In this document: in pieces, positions 1-8,917 of the stretch
How the letters are laid out: each line of letters begins with the position of its first letter
Numbering within the stretch: position 1 is the stretch's first letter
Assembly: GCA_010909725.1 (NCBI GenBank)
Contig: JAACMV010000007.1
Location: forward strand, 1,601,859-1,665,858
DNA length: 64,000 bases
Direction: 5' to 3'
From: Picochlorum sp. 'celeri'
Taxonomy: Eukaryota > Chlorophyta > Trebouxiophyceae
Notes under the pieces: generated by a model
What the model saw: only the letters and a program-made list of their open reading frames with translations
Databases searched by the model: none
What the model was told of the DNA's origin: nothing
Position numbers and translations under genes: made by a program

Positions 1-474
1 CAGTCGAATAAAGTGAAGACACTTTTGGAAGGAGTTCCCTCTTTGGCATGCATTGAGACTGTAGACAGTCAAAAGCTGGCGAATAAGCTTGACAGTGCAA
101 TCGAAAAGCTTTCGAGAGGTAGTTTGAGGGTTTTTGTTCAGGTGAACACGAGTGGAGAGGAAAGCAAGTATGGAGTGGAGCCTGGGCCAGACTGTGTCTC
201 TCTCTGCAAACATATCGAAGAGTCTTGTCCTCACCTCATATTGGCCGGGCTGATGACAATTGGCCAACCAGACTATTCTTCAAGGCCAGAAAATTTCGTC
301 AATCTTAAGGAGTGCAGGAAAGAGGTATGTACGGCCCTGGGAAAGCAGGAAGGCTTGCTGGAACTCAGCATGGGGATGAGTGGGGACTTTGTCCAGGCCA
401 CAGAAATGGGGAGTACAAACATACGTGTTGGATCAACCATATTTGGTGCTAGAGACTATTCGAATAAAAAGTAG
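1..474 (+). CDS. PLP homeostasis protein (YggS/PROSC family), 5' truncated
   Basis: The reading frame is open from base 1 (QSNKVKTLL...), so the gene is cut by the window edge and the first visible codons are internal. The family binds pyridoxal 5'-phosphate on a TIM-barrel fold and buffers cellular PLP; it is not a racemase despite its fold. Visible family signatures are QSNK, the IETVDS segment, QVNTSGEESKYG, the LMTIG strand and the C-terminal LSMGMSGDFVQA...GST.IRVGSTIFG, which holds the phosphate-binding SMGMSxD loop. The PLP-lysine region lies upstream of the window. The gene ends 9 bp from the convergent TruA gene, so the two 3' UTRs must overlap. The identification is very secure. Confidence 0.95.
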   Translation, partial: QSNKVKTLLEGVPSLACIETVDSQKLANKLDSAIEKLSRGSLRVFVQVNTSGEESKYGVEPGPDCVSLCKHIEESCPHLILAGLMTIGQPDYSSRPENFVNLKECRKEVCTALGKQEGLLELSMGMSGDFVQATEMGSTNIRVGSTIFGARDYSNKK

Positions 475-483
475 AAGAGTTGC

Positions 484-1365
484 TTACACTGGGAAGATAG
501 AGTCAGGGAGTTGCTCATCCAAGAGGAAGACTCTTTGCAAGCAAAGGCCTTTGCCTTCGGCCACTTGATACTGCGATTTTTGATTGTACAATTTCGTTTC
601 ATCGCCTTGTAAAAGGATGTCGATATCATTCCTATCTAGCTTGTGGTATCCCACTGCAATCAGCACGCCCACCATGTTACGGACCTGTTTGTACAGAAAA
701 CCTTTACCCATGACTGCCACCCGAATGCCCCCTTGAATATCCCCCAGCTTGCATTGATAGATCAGACGCTCTGAGCTTTCGAGAGCGCGATCAGTCTTAT
801 TCGTAAGCAACCGAAAGTCCCTCAGGCCAACAAAGGACTGGCATCCTTCCCTCATGGCATCGATATCAAGCTCGGCTGGATTTTTCGGCACATGCCTATA
901 CCTACAGGTGAAAGGATCTCTATATTTGTCTAGATGGATATCGTACGTATAAATCTTGCCATTCGTGAACCTCACATTGAAATCATCCTCTACAGGTGAC
1001 AGAGCAGATGTCACTATACTTGATGGAAGCATGCTATTCATCGCACGAACAAACGTCTCCTCATTCAGAACCCTATTTGAATAGAACTCGACGTACTGTT
1101 GTCGCGCATGTACTCCAGAGTCTGTGCGTGCAGCCCCTTGCACCACCAGATGATCCCTGTGCATCCCATGCAGAAACCTGCACAGGGACCTCTCCAGGGC
1201 TGCTTGCACCGTTGGCACAGAGGGCTGCAGCTGAAATCCACAAAAGTCCGTACCATCGTATGCAACTTCAAAGACGTACTTTTGCCTCAATCCCCCTTTG
1301 TGGGTGCAGGCTCCTGATGCACCATCAACAGACCCCCTACAATGAGAACGATGCCAATGACCCAT
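484..1365 (-). CDS. truA: tRNA pseudouridine synthase, TruA family
   Basis: The protein (293 aa from the ATG at 1365) has the complete TruA architecture. The N-terminal YDGTDFCGFQ motif is followed by the catalytic motif GAARTDSGVHARQQ with its aspartate, then NVRF, YRHVPK, the C-terminal FLYKQVRNMVGVLIAVG helix and KGLCLQRV. TruA enzymes isomerise uridines at positions 38-40 of the tRNA anticodon arm. The frame stays open upstream to 1518, but the residues before the conserved core look non-homologous, so I use the first ATG that leaves a short leader. That ATG lies inside the last exon of the TMEM42-like gene on the same strand, in a different frame. No clear organelle-targeting peptide is visible with this start. 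Confidence 0.9.
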   Translation of the reverse strand: MGHWHRSHCRGSVDGASGACTHKGGLRQKYVFEVAYDGTDFCGFQLQPSVPTVQAALERSLCRFLHGMHRDHLVVQGAARTDSGVHARQQYVEFYSNRVLNEETFVRAMNSMLPSSIVTSALSPVEDDFNVRFTNGKIYTYDIHLDKYRDPFTCRYRHVPKNPAELDIDAMREGCQSFVGLRDFRLLTNKTDRALESSERLIYQCKLGDIQGGIRVAVMGKGFLYKQVRNMVGVLIAVGYHKLDRNDIDILLQGDETKLYNQKSQYQVAEGKGLCLQRVFLLDEQLPDSIFPV

Positions 1366-1718
1366 GGCATCGATACTGCTTCTCCGAAAAATACTGCACC
1401 TAGTATGCCACTCATAATGATGTTGGATCCTACAGACACTCCTGTGGCTCGCAGTGACGATGTGTGGCGCATAGATGCCGAGAAGAGGAACAGCATCCCA
1501 CCGTTTGCCTACAAACAATACAAGGTCTTCTATCAGTGGCGAACCTTATCGCGTCGCCTGCCATTAAATACTCGTACCAAGACCATGAGACTGTATAGAA
1601 ATATTCTGAGGCCCCATCGATCCTCAAAATAGAGCCCAGCACACTTTCCTAGAGCAGCAGACGTTGCACCCAGACAACCAGCAGAGACACCCAAGTATAG
1701 CCACCAGGACTTCAGCAT
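1287..1718 (-). CDS. TMEM42-like small membrane protein (drug/metabolite transporter fold), two exons
   Basis: Two exons join as complement(1578..1718) and complement(1287..1508) across a 69-bp intron with a GTACGA donor and a TTTGTAG acceptor, phase 0, giving about 120 residues. The joined protein has four hydrophobic segments: an N-terminal LGVSAGCLGA helix with a following GK, a second around the exon junction (FLYSLMVL/ANGGMLFLF), a third (SVGSNIIMSGILGAVFFGE) and a C-terminal helix (WVIGIVLIVGGLLMVHQ). This is half of a DMT/EamA-type transporter and resembles TMEM42; the family's function is unknown. Its stop lies 79 bp inside the predicted TruA coding region. It is divergent from the gene at 1816, with a gap of only 97 bp for both promoters. 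Confidence 0.8.
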
Positions 1719-1815
1719 GAATCCATCTATGCACTCAAATATCCAATTGCAAATTCCTCTTCACTGGATTGAATTTTGTTGCAGAATAACCTCTGATCGG
1801 CATCTCGGCTGACCC

Positions 1816-2520
1816 ATGACTACATTGAATTCGAATGCGGCATGCATTCGAATTCGAATCAAAGATGGGCCGCTGACAAAGGAAAACCCTGATATCATTT
1901 ACTATATGGTTCGTGAGTATTTAGAGATTCGGTCGGGCAGGGCAGGGGCCGGACTGTTCGTTGGCTGTGGAGCAGGTAGGTGCAGTTCCTTGACTCTCGC
2001 GGACTGGTAAATACGGCCAGATGGCCATGCATGGCCTGGAGAAACGCTCTTCCTTTTTTACGCAGGTATTGGATACCTCTCCCCTGTCAACATCTATGCG
2101 GTTCCGGTGGTTGGGCAAATGGTGGGCAGTATTCTGCAGAATATTTCAAGAGCTGACCAGGGACTTGGTGGGATAGGTCACCGCGTTACCTCGCTGCTTG
2201 GTTCGGTCCAGTTTCCAGGTGGAGTTCGCGCGGGCGTGGGCTGCGGAGTTGGAATTGGATATGGCTGGGGCATTGGAGTCATGCTCAAGCCCAGTGCATC
2301 TTCGCGGATTGTGGACACTGTAAGGTCTCTCCTGCCTGCGCAGGCACTCCACGTATCCTCCGATCCGCATGACAGCTCAGCACCTGAGATTGCTGCGACC
2401 ACCAAAGAAAATAGGACGGATGTTGTGCTGAGGGAGGAATTCGAAACTCTGAAGCACAGGGTTGAGGATTTGGAGAGAGAGATGACCCTTTTAAGACATG
2501 ACTCCAAACACACGCGATGA
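1816..2520 (+). CDS. Conserved glycine-rich hydrophobic protein with C-terminal coiled coil, two exons
   Basis: Exons 1816..1975 and 2066..2520 join over a 90-bp GTAGGT...CGCAG intron to give a 204-residue protein. The splice restores the repeat GLFVGCGAG-IGYLSPVN, which is mirrored later by GVGCGVGIGYGWGIGV. Between them is a helical segment (VVGQMVGSILQNISRADQG). Residues near the C-terminus (EEFETLKHRVEDLEREMTLL) form a short heptad coiled coil. I believe proteins with this GCGVGxG arrangement are conserved in plants and algae, but I do not recognise a characterised function. The glycine-rich hydrophobic stretches suggest membrane association. The last 23 bp overlap the start of the next gene on the same strand. 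Confidence 0.75.
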
Positions 2521-2875
2521 CGACTTCCGCTCTGCCCACGTTCGCCCAGCTAAGAATCAAAAATACATTGCAGCCCTACCTCCTCCGACTATGCGACCTG
2601 GGAGGTCATACTCGAAAGGACTGACAGCGGGAGCACTCGTGATATTTGTGGGACTCGTTGCGTCATATCCAGTGTTGCACGCAACCAAAGGGCCAAAGGT
2701 ACTATTTAATTGAATAAAAACTTTCCATGGAGCATTAAGGAAACGAATCTGTGTCTATATTGTTCAGATTAGCGAAGGAACGAAGGGTCTAAATCCAGAT
2801 GCGCAAATTCGCGGGGCCTACACAAACACTGGATCCAAGGACATTGGGCCGGACACTAGGGTTTACAAAAGCTAA
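2498..2875 (+). CDS. Small single-pass membrane protein, two exons
   Basis: Exons 2498..2698 and 2768..2875 join across a 69-bp intron (GTACTA donor, TTCAG acceptor, phase 0) to give 102 residues. A transmembrane segment (TAGALVIFVGLVASYPVLHA) is followed by a soluble tail that only appears after splicing: KGPK-ISEGTKGLNPDAQ, then TNTGSKDIGPD and a stop. The ISEG...NTGSxDIGPD tail resembles short conserved plant proteins of unknown function. A second in-frame ATG at 2591 would give about 71 residues, still containing the membrane segment, and would remove the overlap with the preceding gene. The terminal exon overlaps the start of the CYP37 frame that follows. Confidence 0.72.
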
Positions 2876-4043
2876 TATAAATAAATTTTGCATCCATCGG
2901 GTCAGTCACCGCGATGATGCCGAGCAGTGTAGTAGTAGTCGTGGTAGAGAGGTGCCTCTGGAACGTTGCGTTATCGTGTCTCTCGCGGCCTCATTGATGG
3001 TATTTTCCAATCAGCCTGACGCGGATGCGTTGCTGTCTTCACCCAAAACTCAGATTCCGAGGACAGCAGAGGCTGCTCTGAGAAGGTCCGTCCCTGCATT
3101 CAACAGCAAAGTTTATGAGCTGCAAAAGAACTTGGAGAACATTGCATACCAATTACGGATACCCCAGCGCAAGCCTTGGAAGGATATGCAAGAGTATGCA
3201 TCGAGGGCACGCGACCTTGCCCAAGACGAGAATGGAGTCCTAGAGGGAGTTCTTCCTGATGATATTGAGGAGGCGCTCGACTTGTTGTCCGGTATCCAAA
3301 GTGATCTGAACAAGCTCTTGAAATCAATAGACATAAAAGATTCTGACCGGACCTCCATAAGAGTCGCAAACGCTTTGGAGCGAGTTGGTAACCTTGAGCT
3401 TCTGCAAACACCTGGTCTCCCGTATTCAATTCCGGCAAAGTACCAGAGTATGCCCAGGCTCACCGGTCGAGCCGTTGTGGAGTTGGTGATCCAAAAGCAG
3501 AAAGGGGCAGCTCCATTTTATGTGAATGAATCAGGTGATCGAGAGAGAGCGAAGATTCAAATAACTCTCGATGGATTTGGAGCACCGTTGTCTGCAGGCA
3601 GATTTGCTAAAAATGTTCTCAACCATATCTATGATGGGACAACCCTCAGCGTCGATGATTCATCTGTGTTTGGAAATCCAAAAGAGCCACCTGATAGTGT
3701 TCAGATTCTACCACTTGAAATTTTGGCCAGAGGAGATTTGGAACCAACCTATGGCAACAGTGGATTGGATGTTAATAGTGGCGAGATGCCCACATTGCCC
3801 TTGTCCATCTATGGATCTGTTTCCATGACAAGATTGGATGATGGTAACTCATCTGGCAGCGACTTTTTCATCTTCAAGTATAATCGACAGCAATCTGGTT
3901 TATCAGGGCTTTCGTTTGATGAGGGTCGATTCGGCGTATTTGGGTATGTCACGTCCAATGCCAATGTCTTGCGACAAATTGACAATGGTGACATAATTGT
4001 CAGTGCCAAACTGATATCTGGAATCGACAAATTGAGGGAATAA
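2799..4043 (+). CDS. CYP37: Thylakoid-lumen cyclophilin-like protein, CYP37/CYP38 type
   Basis: The 414-residue frame has the CYP37/CYP38 layout. First comes an N-terminal leader with a hydrophobic lumen-transfer segment (ERCVIVSLAASLMVF then PDADA as a likely cleavage site). A helical bundle (about residues 90-205) follows, then a short bridge (PGLPYSIPAKYQ, LTGRAVVEL), and finally a divergent cyclophilin domain from about residue 245. CYP37 hallmarks are RGDLEPTYG and SGLSGLSFDEGRFGVFGYV. CYP38 relatives act in photosystem II assembly and lack prolyl isomerase activity; the canonical catalytic arginine region is also replaced here. The start at 2799 is uncertain because it lies within the terminal exon of the upstream gene; an unseen 5' exon carrying the transit peptide is possible. 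Confidence 0.88.
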   Translation: MRKFAGPTQTLDPRTLGRTLGFTKANINKFCIHRVSHRDDAEQCSSSRGREVPLERCVIVSLAASLMVFSNQPDADALLSSPKTQIPRTAEAALRRSVPAFNSKVYELQKNLENIAYQLRIPQRKPWKDMQEYASRARDLAQDENGVLEGVLPDDIEEALDLLSGIQSDLNKLLKSIDIKDSDRTSIRVANALERVGNLELLQTPGLPYSIPAKYQSMPRLTGRAVVELVIQKQKGAAPFYVNESGDRERAKIQITLDGFGAPLSAGRFAKNVLNHIYDGTTLSVDDSSVFGNPKEPPDSVQILPLEILARGDLEPTYGNSGLDVNSGEMPTLPLSIYGSVSMTRLDDGNSSGSDFFIFKYNRQQSGLSGLSFDEGRFGVFGYVTSNANVLRQIDNGDIIVSAKLISGIDKLRE

Positions 4044-4089
4044 ACGTTAAATTACTACTTCTGTTTGATGCAGTACATATATTTCTGTA

Positions 4090-4744
4090 AGGCCACTCTT
4101 AATTAATTCTGCTGTTCCCGTCAGGAGTGCTCTGACAAAAGTAGTCGGTAGGCGCGTGAAAAACAGAAATCTCCTCAAAAATATAAAGATGGATAGTGCG
4201 TCTTAGAAGCTCCTGTAAAGGGTTTTAATGTGTTTATTGATCAAATATGACATTTAATACTCTTGAGTAGCCATCATGCTCAAAATATCACCACTTGGCT
4301 CCGTTTCTGGTCCTTGAGAGCATGGTTGGTCAACCTCCACCAGGGAACCCTGTTCTGTACCTGCTGACTAAGTCTACTGTACAGCATATCTTCATATTTG
4401 AAGCTAGTTATCATTCAAAACACTCTTACTCTTCTTCCTCTCAGGCCCTCTGCATCCCTCAAGTGAATTTGACTGGAGCCAATCTTTGTAAAATTTCAAA
4501 TTTTTGCCGACTGGATCGTCTGCTCTCAGGACTTGCCATGACCAATCACGATGCATCATGATCGAGTTTCAGCCTAAAACCCCGTCAATCGACTCCTCTC
4601 GACGAGATCTATCGCATGATGGCATCTATTTGGTCCAATTCGTTACAGATTTCGAGCAACAGACGATTTATAAATCTCAGCCCCTCTCCTCCCAAAAGTG
4701 GTAGGCGATTTGACGGGAACAGCAGAATTAATTAAGAGTGGCCT
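4090..4744. repeat. 34-bp perfect inverted repeat between two convergent genes
   Basis: Positions 4090-4123 and 4711-4744 are exact reverse complements over 34 bp (one arm starts aggccactcttaattaatt). They enclose 587 bp with no credible open frame. The arms lie in the 3' flanks of CYP37 and alpha-amylase, both transcribed towards this region. Read-through transcripts could fold back on themselves or pair with each other. No target-site duplication is evident immediately outside the arms, so a mobile origin (a MITE) is not demonstrated. The whole 4044-4766 gap holds nothing else recognisable. Confidence 0.85.
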
Positions 4745-4766
4745 AAGAAAAAAAACACAATTATCA

Positions 4767-6274
4767 TCAAATGCTTCTCCAAACTGCCCAATCCTGTCCG
4801 CTGCAATACAATTCCCACCCAGACTCTGGGAGGAGGTTGCCCATGTCTGGCCGGGGCCCCAATTTGACCATAACTTTTCCATCAATCCTGGCAACATACA
4901 TGTCCTTCTCGGCAGCCAAAATCTCCAGTTCCGAAGTGGCCTTTATTCCAGATGATTTTCGAAGCATTGCCAGCCTGCAGAGTGACTTTCCCATCTCAGG
5001 GCTCTCCATCAAATGCTCCCAAAAAATACAGGGAATTCCTGGGTGCGTTAAAATGTACGCATATCCCTGCATTACATGCTCGGATGGGAACGGCCAATGT
5101 TGCTGACTGGACCCGGTATCGTGGTTGTCAATAAATGTCACGGCCCTTTCACCCCACCATCCAAGCAAGCCAGGAGCCTTGCCCTCAGAGTCCATCATTC
5201 TGTCATATTCACAATTCTTGACTGCCTCCTGAAGCAGAGCCTTTGTCGCAAAATCAAACGCAGCTGCATACTCGGCCTCATCGAGCCAATCACATACCCT
5301 CTGCCTCATGGCATTTTGATTGTATTCCAGGTATCCGTCAGTCCAGGCAGCATCTGACCAGTACTCTGCCACTGCAAACTCCCCATTCTGCAATGTGGAA
5401 GACACATACAACTTTGCACTCTCACCATCGTATCCTTTCACAAAGTCAAGCCTCCATCCTTCGAAGCCGACATGAGATCGCAGCCACCTCAGCCAGTCTA
5501 TGATACCCTCCTGAACCTTTGGATTTGAATGGTCCAGATCAGGGCTCGGACCATAGTCATCCCCAGTGTCCCTGCTGCCCTTCCCATTGAAGTCTGGATC
5601 GTTGCATGTTATTGCCCATGGACCCCAGTCAATACGCGCTCCAGGGTGAGGAATACGTCCCTGAACGTATTCCAAACCCCGTTCTCATCCTGGGCATCTG
5701 CACACCGGTGATTGATCACAACATCTGCAATGGGCGCCATGCCCTGATCAAGTAGAGCCCTGTTCAACGATACCAGCGAATCGAAATTCCCATATCGAGA
5801 AGATAAATCATAGTATTGAGTGGGTAAATACCCTTCTTTGGACACAGAAGCTGAGGGTGGTGGCAACCACACATGAGTACACTGCACAGACTTTATGATG
5901 GACAGTTCCTTCTCCACCATGCTGTACCAATGCCCATCGTGATTGCAGCTGTCCCATCCAAATGCCTGCACCATGATCACATCTTCCCAAGGGATCACGT
6001 CAGGTCGGGGCACGTTCCCAATTGAAGGGTATGTGCTGTCCTCTTGGCTCCCAGATTCTTCCCCTCCACTCCGCAGAGCACCCTCTGTCTCCTGTGCTCT
6101 CGCCATCATCAGATGCCCCTTGTAGTTAAAAACCCTTACAATTCCATTATATTTTTTCCACACAGATCCCCTCCGGAAGAGATCAGGAACCCGTACGGCA
6201 CCACGAAAGGGAGAACCCTTCACCGGAGTCACCCTAGTACCAATTGCATTTGACATCTCGATTGCCATCTGCAT
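4767..6274 (-). CDS. Plant-type alpha-amylase (GH13), interrupted by one frame change
   Basis: The gene hydrolyses internal alpha-1,4 bonds of starch. The N-terminal half (6274 to about 5660) contains VIMVQAFGWDS, HVWLPPPS.S.S.EGYLP and the conserved VINHRCAD. The C-terminal half (to 4767) contains DWGPWAITCND, GWRLDFVKGY with the nucleophile aspartate, AVAEYW with the acid/base glutamate and FIDNHDTGSSQ with the third acid. The halves are in different frames. They overlap at 5655-5672, where one base appears to be missing between VWNTF and QGRIP. No GT-AG intron of usual length fits. About the first 75 residues are a leader rich in R, K, S and T, possibly a transit peptide. Either the gene is newly broken or the assembly has an indel. 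Confidence 0.88.
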
Positions 6275-6748
6275 TGCGTATATTTATTATTATTGTTTTC
6301 GATTGAACTCAGTGACAGTGCTCTCCTAACACAAATGACCTTGCTGGGGTGCATCGATCGATGCCTCGATTCGAGGGCAGCGAATATTCCTTGGATCTGG
6401 ATGTTCAAAGCTCATATCCCTTTCGCTCGTACAGTCCGTCCAAAAGAATTATAAATAGACAGTCAAAGGTGGGCATACGTATGCTGTATCGACTCTGAAA
6501 GATACTGTTGCTGCTATTTTGAACAACAACCGAGTCACAGGTCGTCAACGACTCGCAAAGCCCTACCCTCTTGATGCATTCGTGCCATGAGATATTGCTT
6601 TTAGAATTGCGTTTTTGATACTCAGGAAGGTGACGAGAGTCGAGGTACAGCGTGGTGAAGATTCTCAAGCAACAACGACCGTACAAACCCTCGCGAGAGT
6701 CTTCCAGGTTCTAGATCTCACTGCGAGCTTAGTCTTTTGCGATTAAAG
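6275..6748. other. Divergent intergenic region, amylase / Maf1
   Basis: This 474-bp gap separates the starts of two divergent genes and must hold both promoters. It contains a short TTATTATTATTG run next to the amylase start and scattered short palindromes such as gcatcgatcgatgc near 6351. Open frames here are short and have no recognisable family features. I see no RNA gene. Confidence 0.5.
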
Positions 6749-7456
6749 ATGAAGTTTCTAGATATCGCAACCCTGTCGAGGCTCAATAGCTTTTTGGACC
6801 ACGTAGATGTAGGAGAAGTCTACGTCCGAGGGGAAATTGAAGCCTTCTCTTGCAAACTGGCGGGGCTCGATAAGAAACTTAGCAAAAGTTTAGAAGAAGA
6901 TGTGATGGAAAGTAGTTCACCGGAGCAGCTGGGGAAGTCTCCAGTGGGTCCGTTGTCGGAGTCGGGGTCGCGGAAGACCTTGGTCTACCTGATTTTGACC
7001 CTGAATCACATGTATCCCGATTATGACTTCACCCTGCTGCGGGCCCATCATTTCAGCAAAGAGGTTGGCATGTCAGCTGTCGAGGAGACTGTGGATGCGC
7101 ACCTCGTCGAGGCTGGGAAGGTTTGGGAGAACACTCCAGGGTTTGGGGAGGAGCCCTTTTTAGACACGCTGTGGACAGCCATCGACGAGGTGATCAATTT
7201 AAAAGAATGTGATGTATATAGCTACAAAAGTGACCTGGAAACCGATCCTTTTGGAGAAAAGGGAAGCGTTTGGTCTTTCAACTATTTCTTTTACAACAAA
7301 AAAGAGAAGAGGATTCTCTACTTTTCATGCCGTGGGCTGTCAAAAACTGCAGTGGAGTTGTCTGAGACAACGGATTATAAATATAATACGGATGATGAAG
7401 ACGATGAAGATGCAGATGGCGTAGCCACATCCATGGCAAATCAGATGGATTTGTAG
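6749..7456 (+). CDS. MAF1: Maf1, repressor of RNA polymerase III
   Basis: The 235-residue product begins at the ATG at 6749 and has the conserved Maf1 boxes in order. These are the N-terminal KFLDIATLSRLNSFL with GEVYVRGEIEAFSCK, the central LILTLNHMYPDYDF, SKEV followed by an acidic-aromatic stretch, WTAIDEVINLKECDVYSYK, and the C-terminal WSFNYFFYNKKEKRILYFSCR. Maf1 shuts down Pol III transcription of tRNA and 5S genes in response to stress downstream of TOR signalling. The mobile acidic linker between boxes is short here (about residues 45-70, serine rich), and the tail is strongly acidic (DDEDDEDAD). No intron is needed. The length is normal for plant and algal Maf1. Confidence 0.95.
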   Translation: MKFLDIATLSRLNSFLDHVDVGEVYVRGEIEAFSCKLAGLDKKLSKSLEEDVMESSSPEQLGKSPVGPLSESGSRKTLVYLILTLNHMYPDYDFTLLRAHHFSKEVGMSAVEETVDAHLVEAGKVWENTPGFGEEPFLDTLWTAIDEVINLKECDVYSYKSDLETDPFGEKGSVWSFNYFFYNKKEKRILYFSCRGLSKTAVELSETTDYKYNTDDEDDEDADGVATSMANQMDL

Positions 7457-7516
7457 TGAGACTTGCTTCCATTTTGATACAATTACTGTGATTATTGGAT
7501 TAATTATTGGATCGTT

Positions 7517-8560
7517 CTAATTAGTAGTAGTAGGCCGAGGCTCGTCTGGGGCAAGTGGCTGTCCCGAAAGTATGGATGTGCACTTGTCTTTCAACATGGC
7601 ATTGGTGCCAAGAACTCTTCGACTCATGATATCCAGTGGGCCACCTGCTGGGTCACAGGCCACTCCACCAGCCTCTTCCAGTATCTTCGCACCTGCTGCC
7701 ATATCCCATGGACCACCCAAACCTATCTCGAAATATGCATCCGCTCTACCGCACGCCACACTGCAGAGATTCAATGCGCACGACCCACAAGACCTGAGAC
7801 CTCTTGTTTCAGCTGCCATTGCCCGTATCCTGGAAAAGGCAGCGTCTAAGAAGGCTTCGTCCCTTCTCGTCCCCAACTCTGTGATGAATATAGATGACTG
7901 CATATCCGATGCATCCGAGCATGAGATTTTTGTGTTATTCAAGTAGGCTCCCTGGCCGTCTACTGCATGGAAGAGCTCATCTAGGACAGGGTTATACACC
8001 ACACCGACCACCACCTTGGAGTTGACCGCAAGGGCAATGCTGACACAGCAAAATGGAAAGCCGTGCACAAAATTCGTTGTTCCATCCACAGGATCCACAA
8101 GCCATGTTGGGGCATTTGTCAGCTCTGGAACATGACCTAGTGCAGCAGTTTCCTCCTCGCCAATAAAGCAATGTTCGGGGAATTCCCGCTTCAAAATATC
8201 CCCAATGAGCTTTTCACACTCTCTGTCGGTCTCGGTCACGAGGTCAATCGCCCCTTTGTGATGCACAGTTCTGCTTTCACTCCAAGCCTTTCTGATACAG
8301 GCTCCAGCCTCAGCAGCAGCCCTGATGGCGACGATCAGGCAGTAGTTATTGTCCACGCGGTAACTCATTTCATTCAATCCGTAACAGGATACTTTTATAC
8401 CGTTTCTAAGGTGCCTATCGTGAGCACGCTCTTGAATTGCCGTGCCTGGAACTCTGACAGCACTTGACAGCGAATTAAACCTCCCCTGTGGCGTCCAACG
8501 TCGCACGCAAAGCTGTTGCATGTATTCAATATGCCGATTTTGAGTACTGAAGGCGCACAT
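7517..8560 (-). CDS. Inositol monophosphatase family protein
   Basis: The 347-residue protein carries all metal-binding motifs of the family: GEEE (residues near 138), WLVDPVDGTTNFVHG and GGPWDMAAGAKILEEAGG. These enzymes remove phosphate from myo-inositol phosphate or related substrates (galactose-1-P, histidinol-P) using Mg2+. The catalytic domain begins near residue 70 (LIVAIRAAAEAGACIRKAW). The first 65 residues are extra, rich in R, Q and S, and may be an organelle-targeting peptide. Several in-frame methionines (for example MQQL, MSYR) would shorten it. The C-terminus ends in a proline/threonine-rich tail. The exact substrate cannot be read from the sequence. Confidence 0.93.
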   Translation of the reverse strand: MCAFSTQNRHIEYMQQLCVRRWTPQGRFNSLSSAVRVPGTAIQERAHDRHLRNGIKVSCYGLNEMSYRVDNNYCLIVAIRAAAEAGACIRKAWSESRTVHHKGAIDLVTETDRECEKLIGDILKREFPEHCFIGEEETAALGHVPELTNAPTWLVDPVDGTTNFVHGFPFCCVSIALAVNSKVVVGVVYNPVLDELFHAVDGQGAYLNNTKISCSDASDMQSSIFITELGTRRDEAFLDAAFSRIRAMAAETRGLRSCGSCALNLCSVACGRADAYFEIGLGGPWDMAAGAKILEEAGGVACDPAGGPLDIMSRRVLGTNAMLKDKCTSILSGQPLAPDEPRPTTTN

Positions 8561-8917
8561 TGTCCTTCACCACCGCTTGCTGATCCACAACCAGGATACT
8601 CGAACATTCGGCCCATCCGACCACTCCTTTGATGGGCGATCAATCATTGCCCAATCAAGGCCATCCATCTCAACCAAAAGACCAAAAGAGCCAAAGACTC
8701 CGACATGGACACGTGTTGCCTTGCTGTATTGGTCAATAAAAAATCCTATCGATACAACGATTGTACCATCGTAGTACTATACCACACAATACACGGCGTG
8801 CAGTGCACAGAAAGACATACTTTGTCGTTTGACGCTTCTCGGTTGTGGTCATGATGCAGGCCTCCTTGCAGCATCAGAATAGGGGTATGTTATAGTTGAT
8901 GTATAGGGTGACATTCA
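8561..8917. other. Divergent intergenic region
   Basis: This 357-bp gap lies between the inositol monophosphatase start and the plastid membrane protein start and must hold both promoters. I see no open frame with family features and no structured RNA. A run of short inverted motifs (for example cgatacaacgattgtaccatcg near 8750) may be chance. Confidence 0.45.

Noticed and set aside
484..1518. TruA start at 1518 giving 344 residues
   Set aside because: The extra residues are the TMEM42-like exon read in another frame and have no TruA homology; the ATG at 1365 is preferred.
4090..4744. Transposon with terminal inverted repeats
   Set aside because: No transposase, no visible target-site duplication and no second copy in the window; kept only as an inverted repeat.
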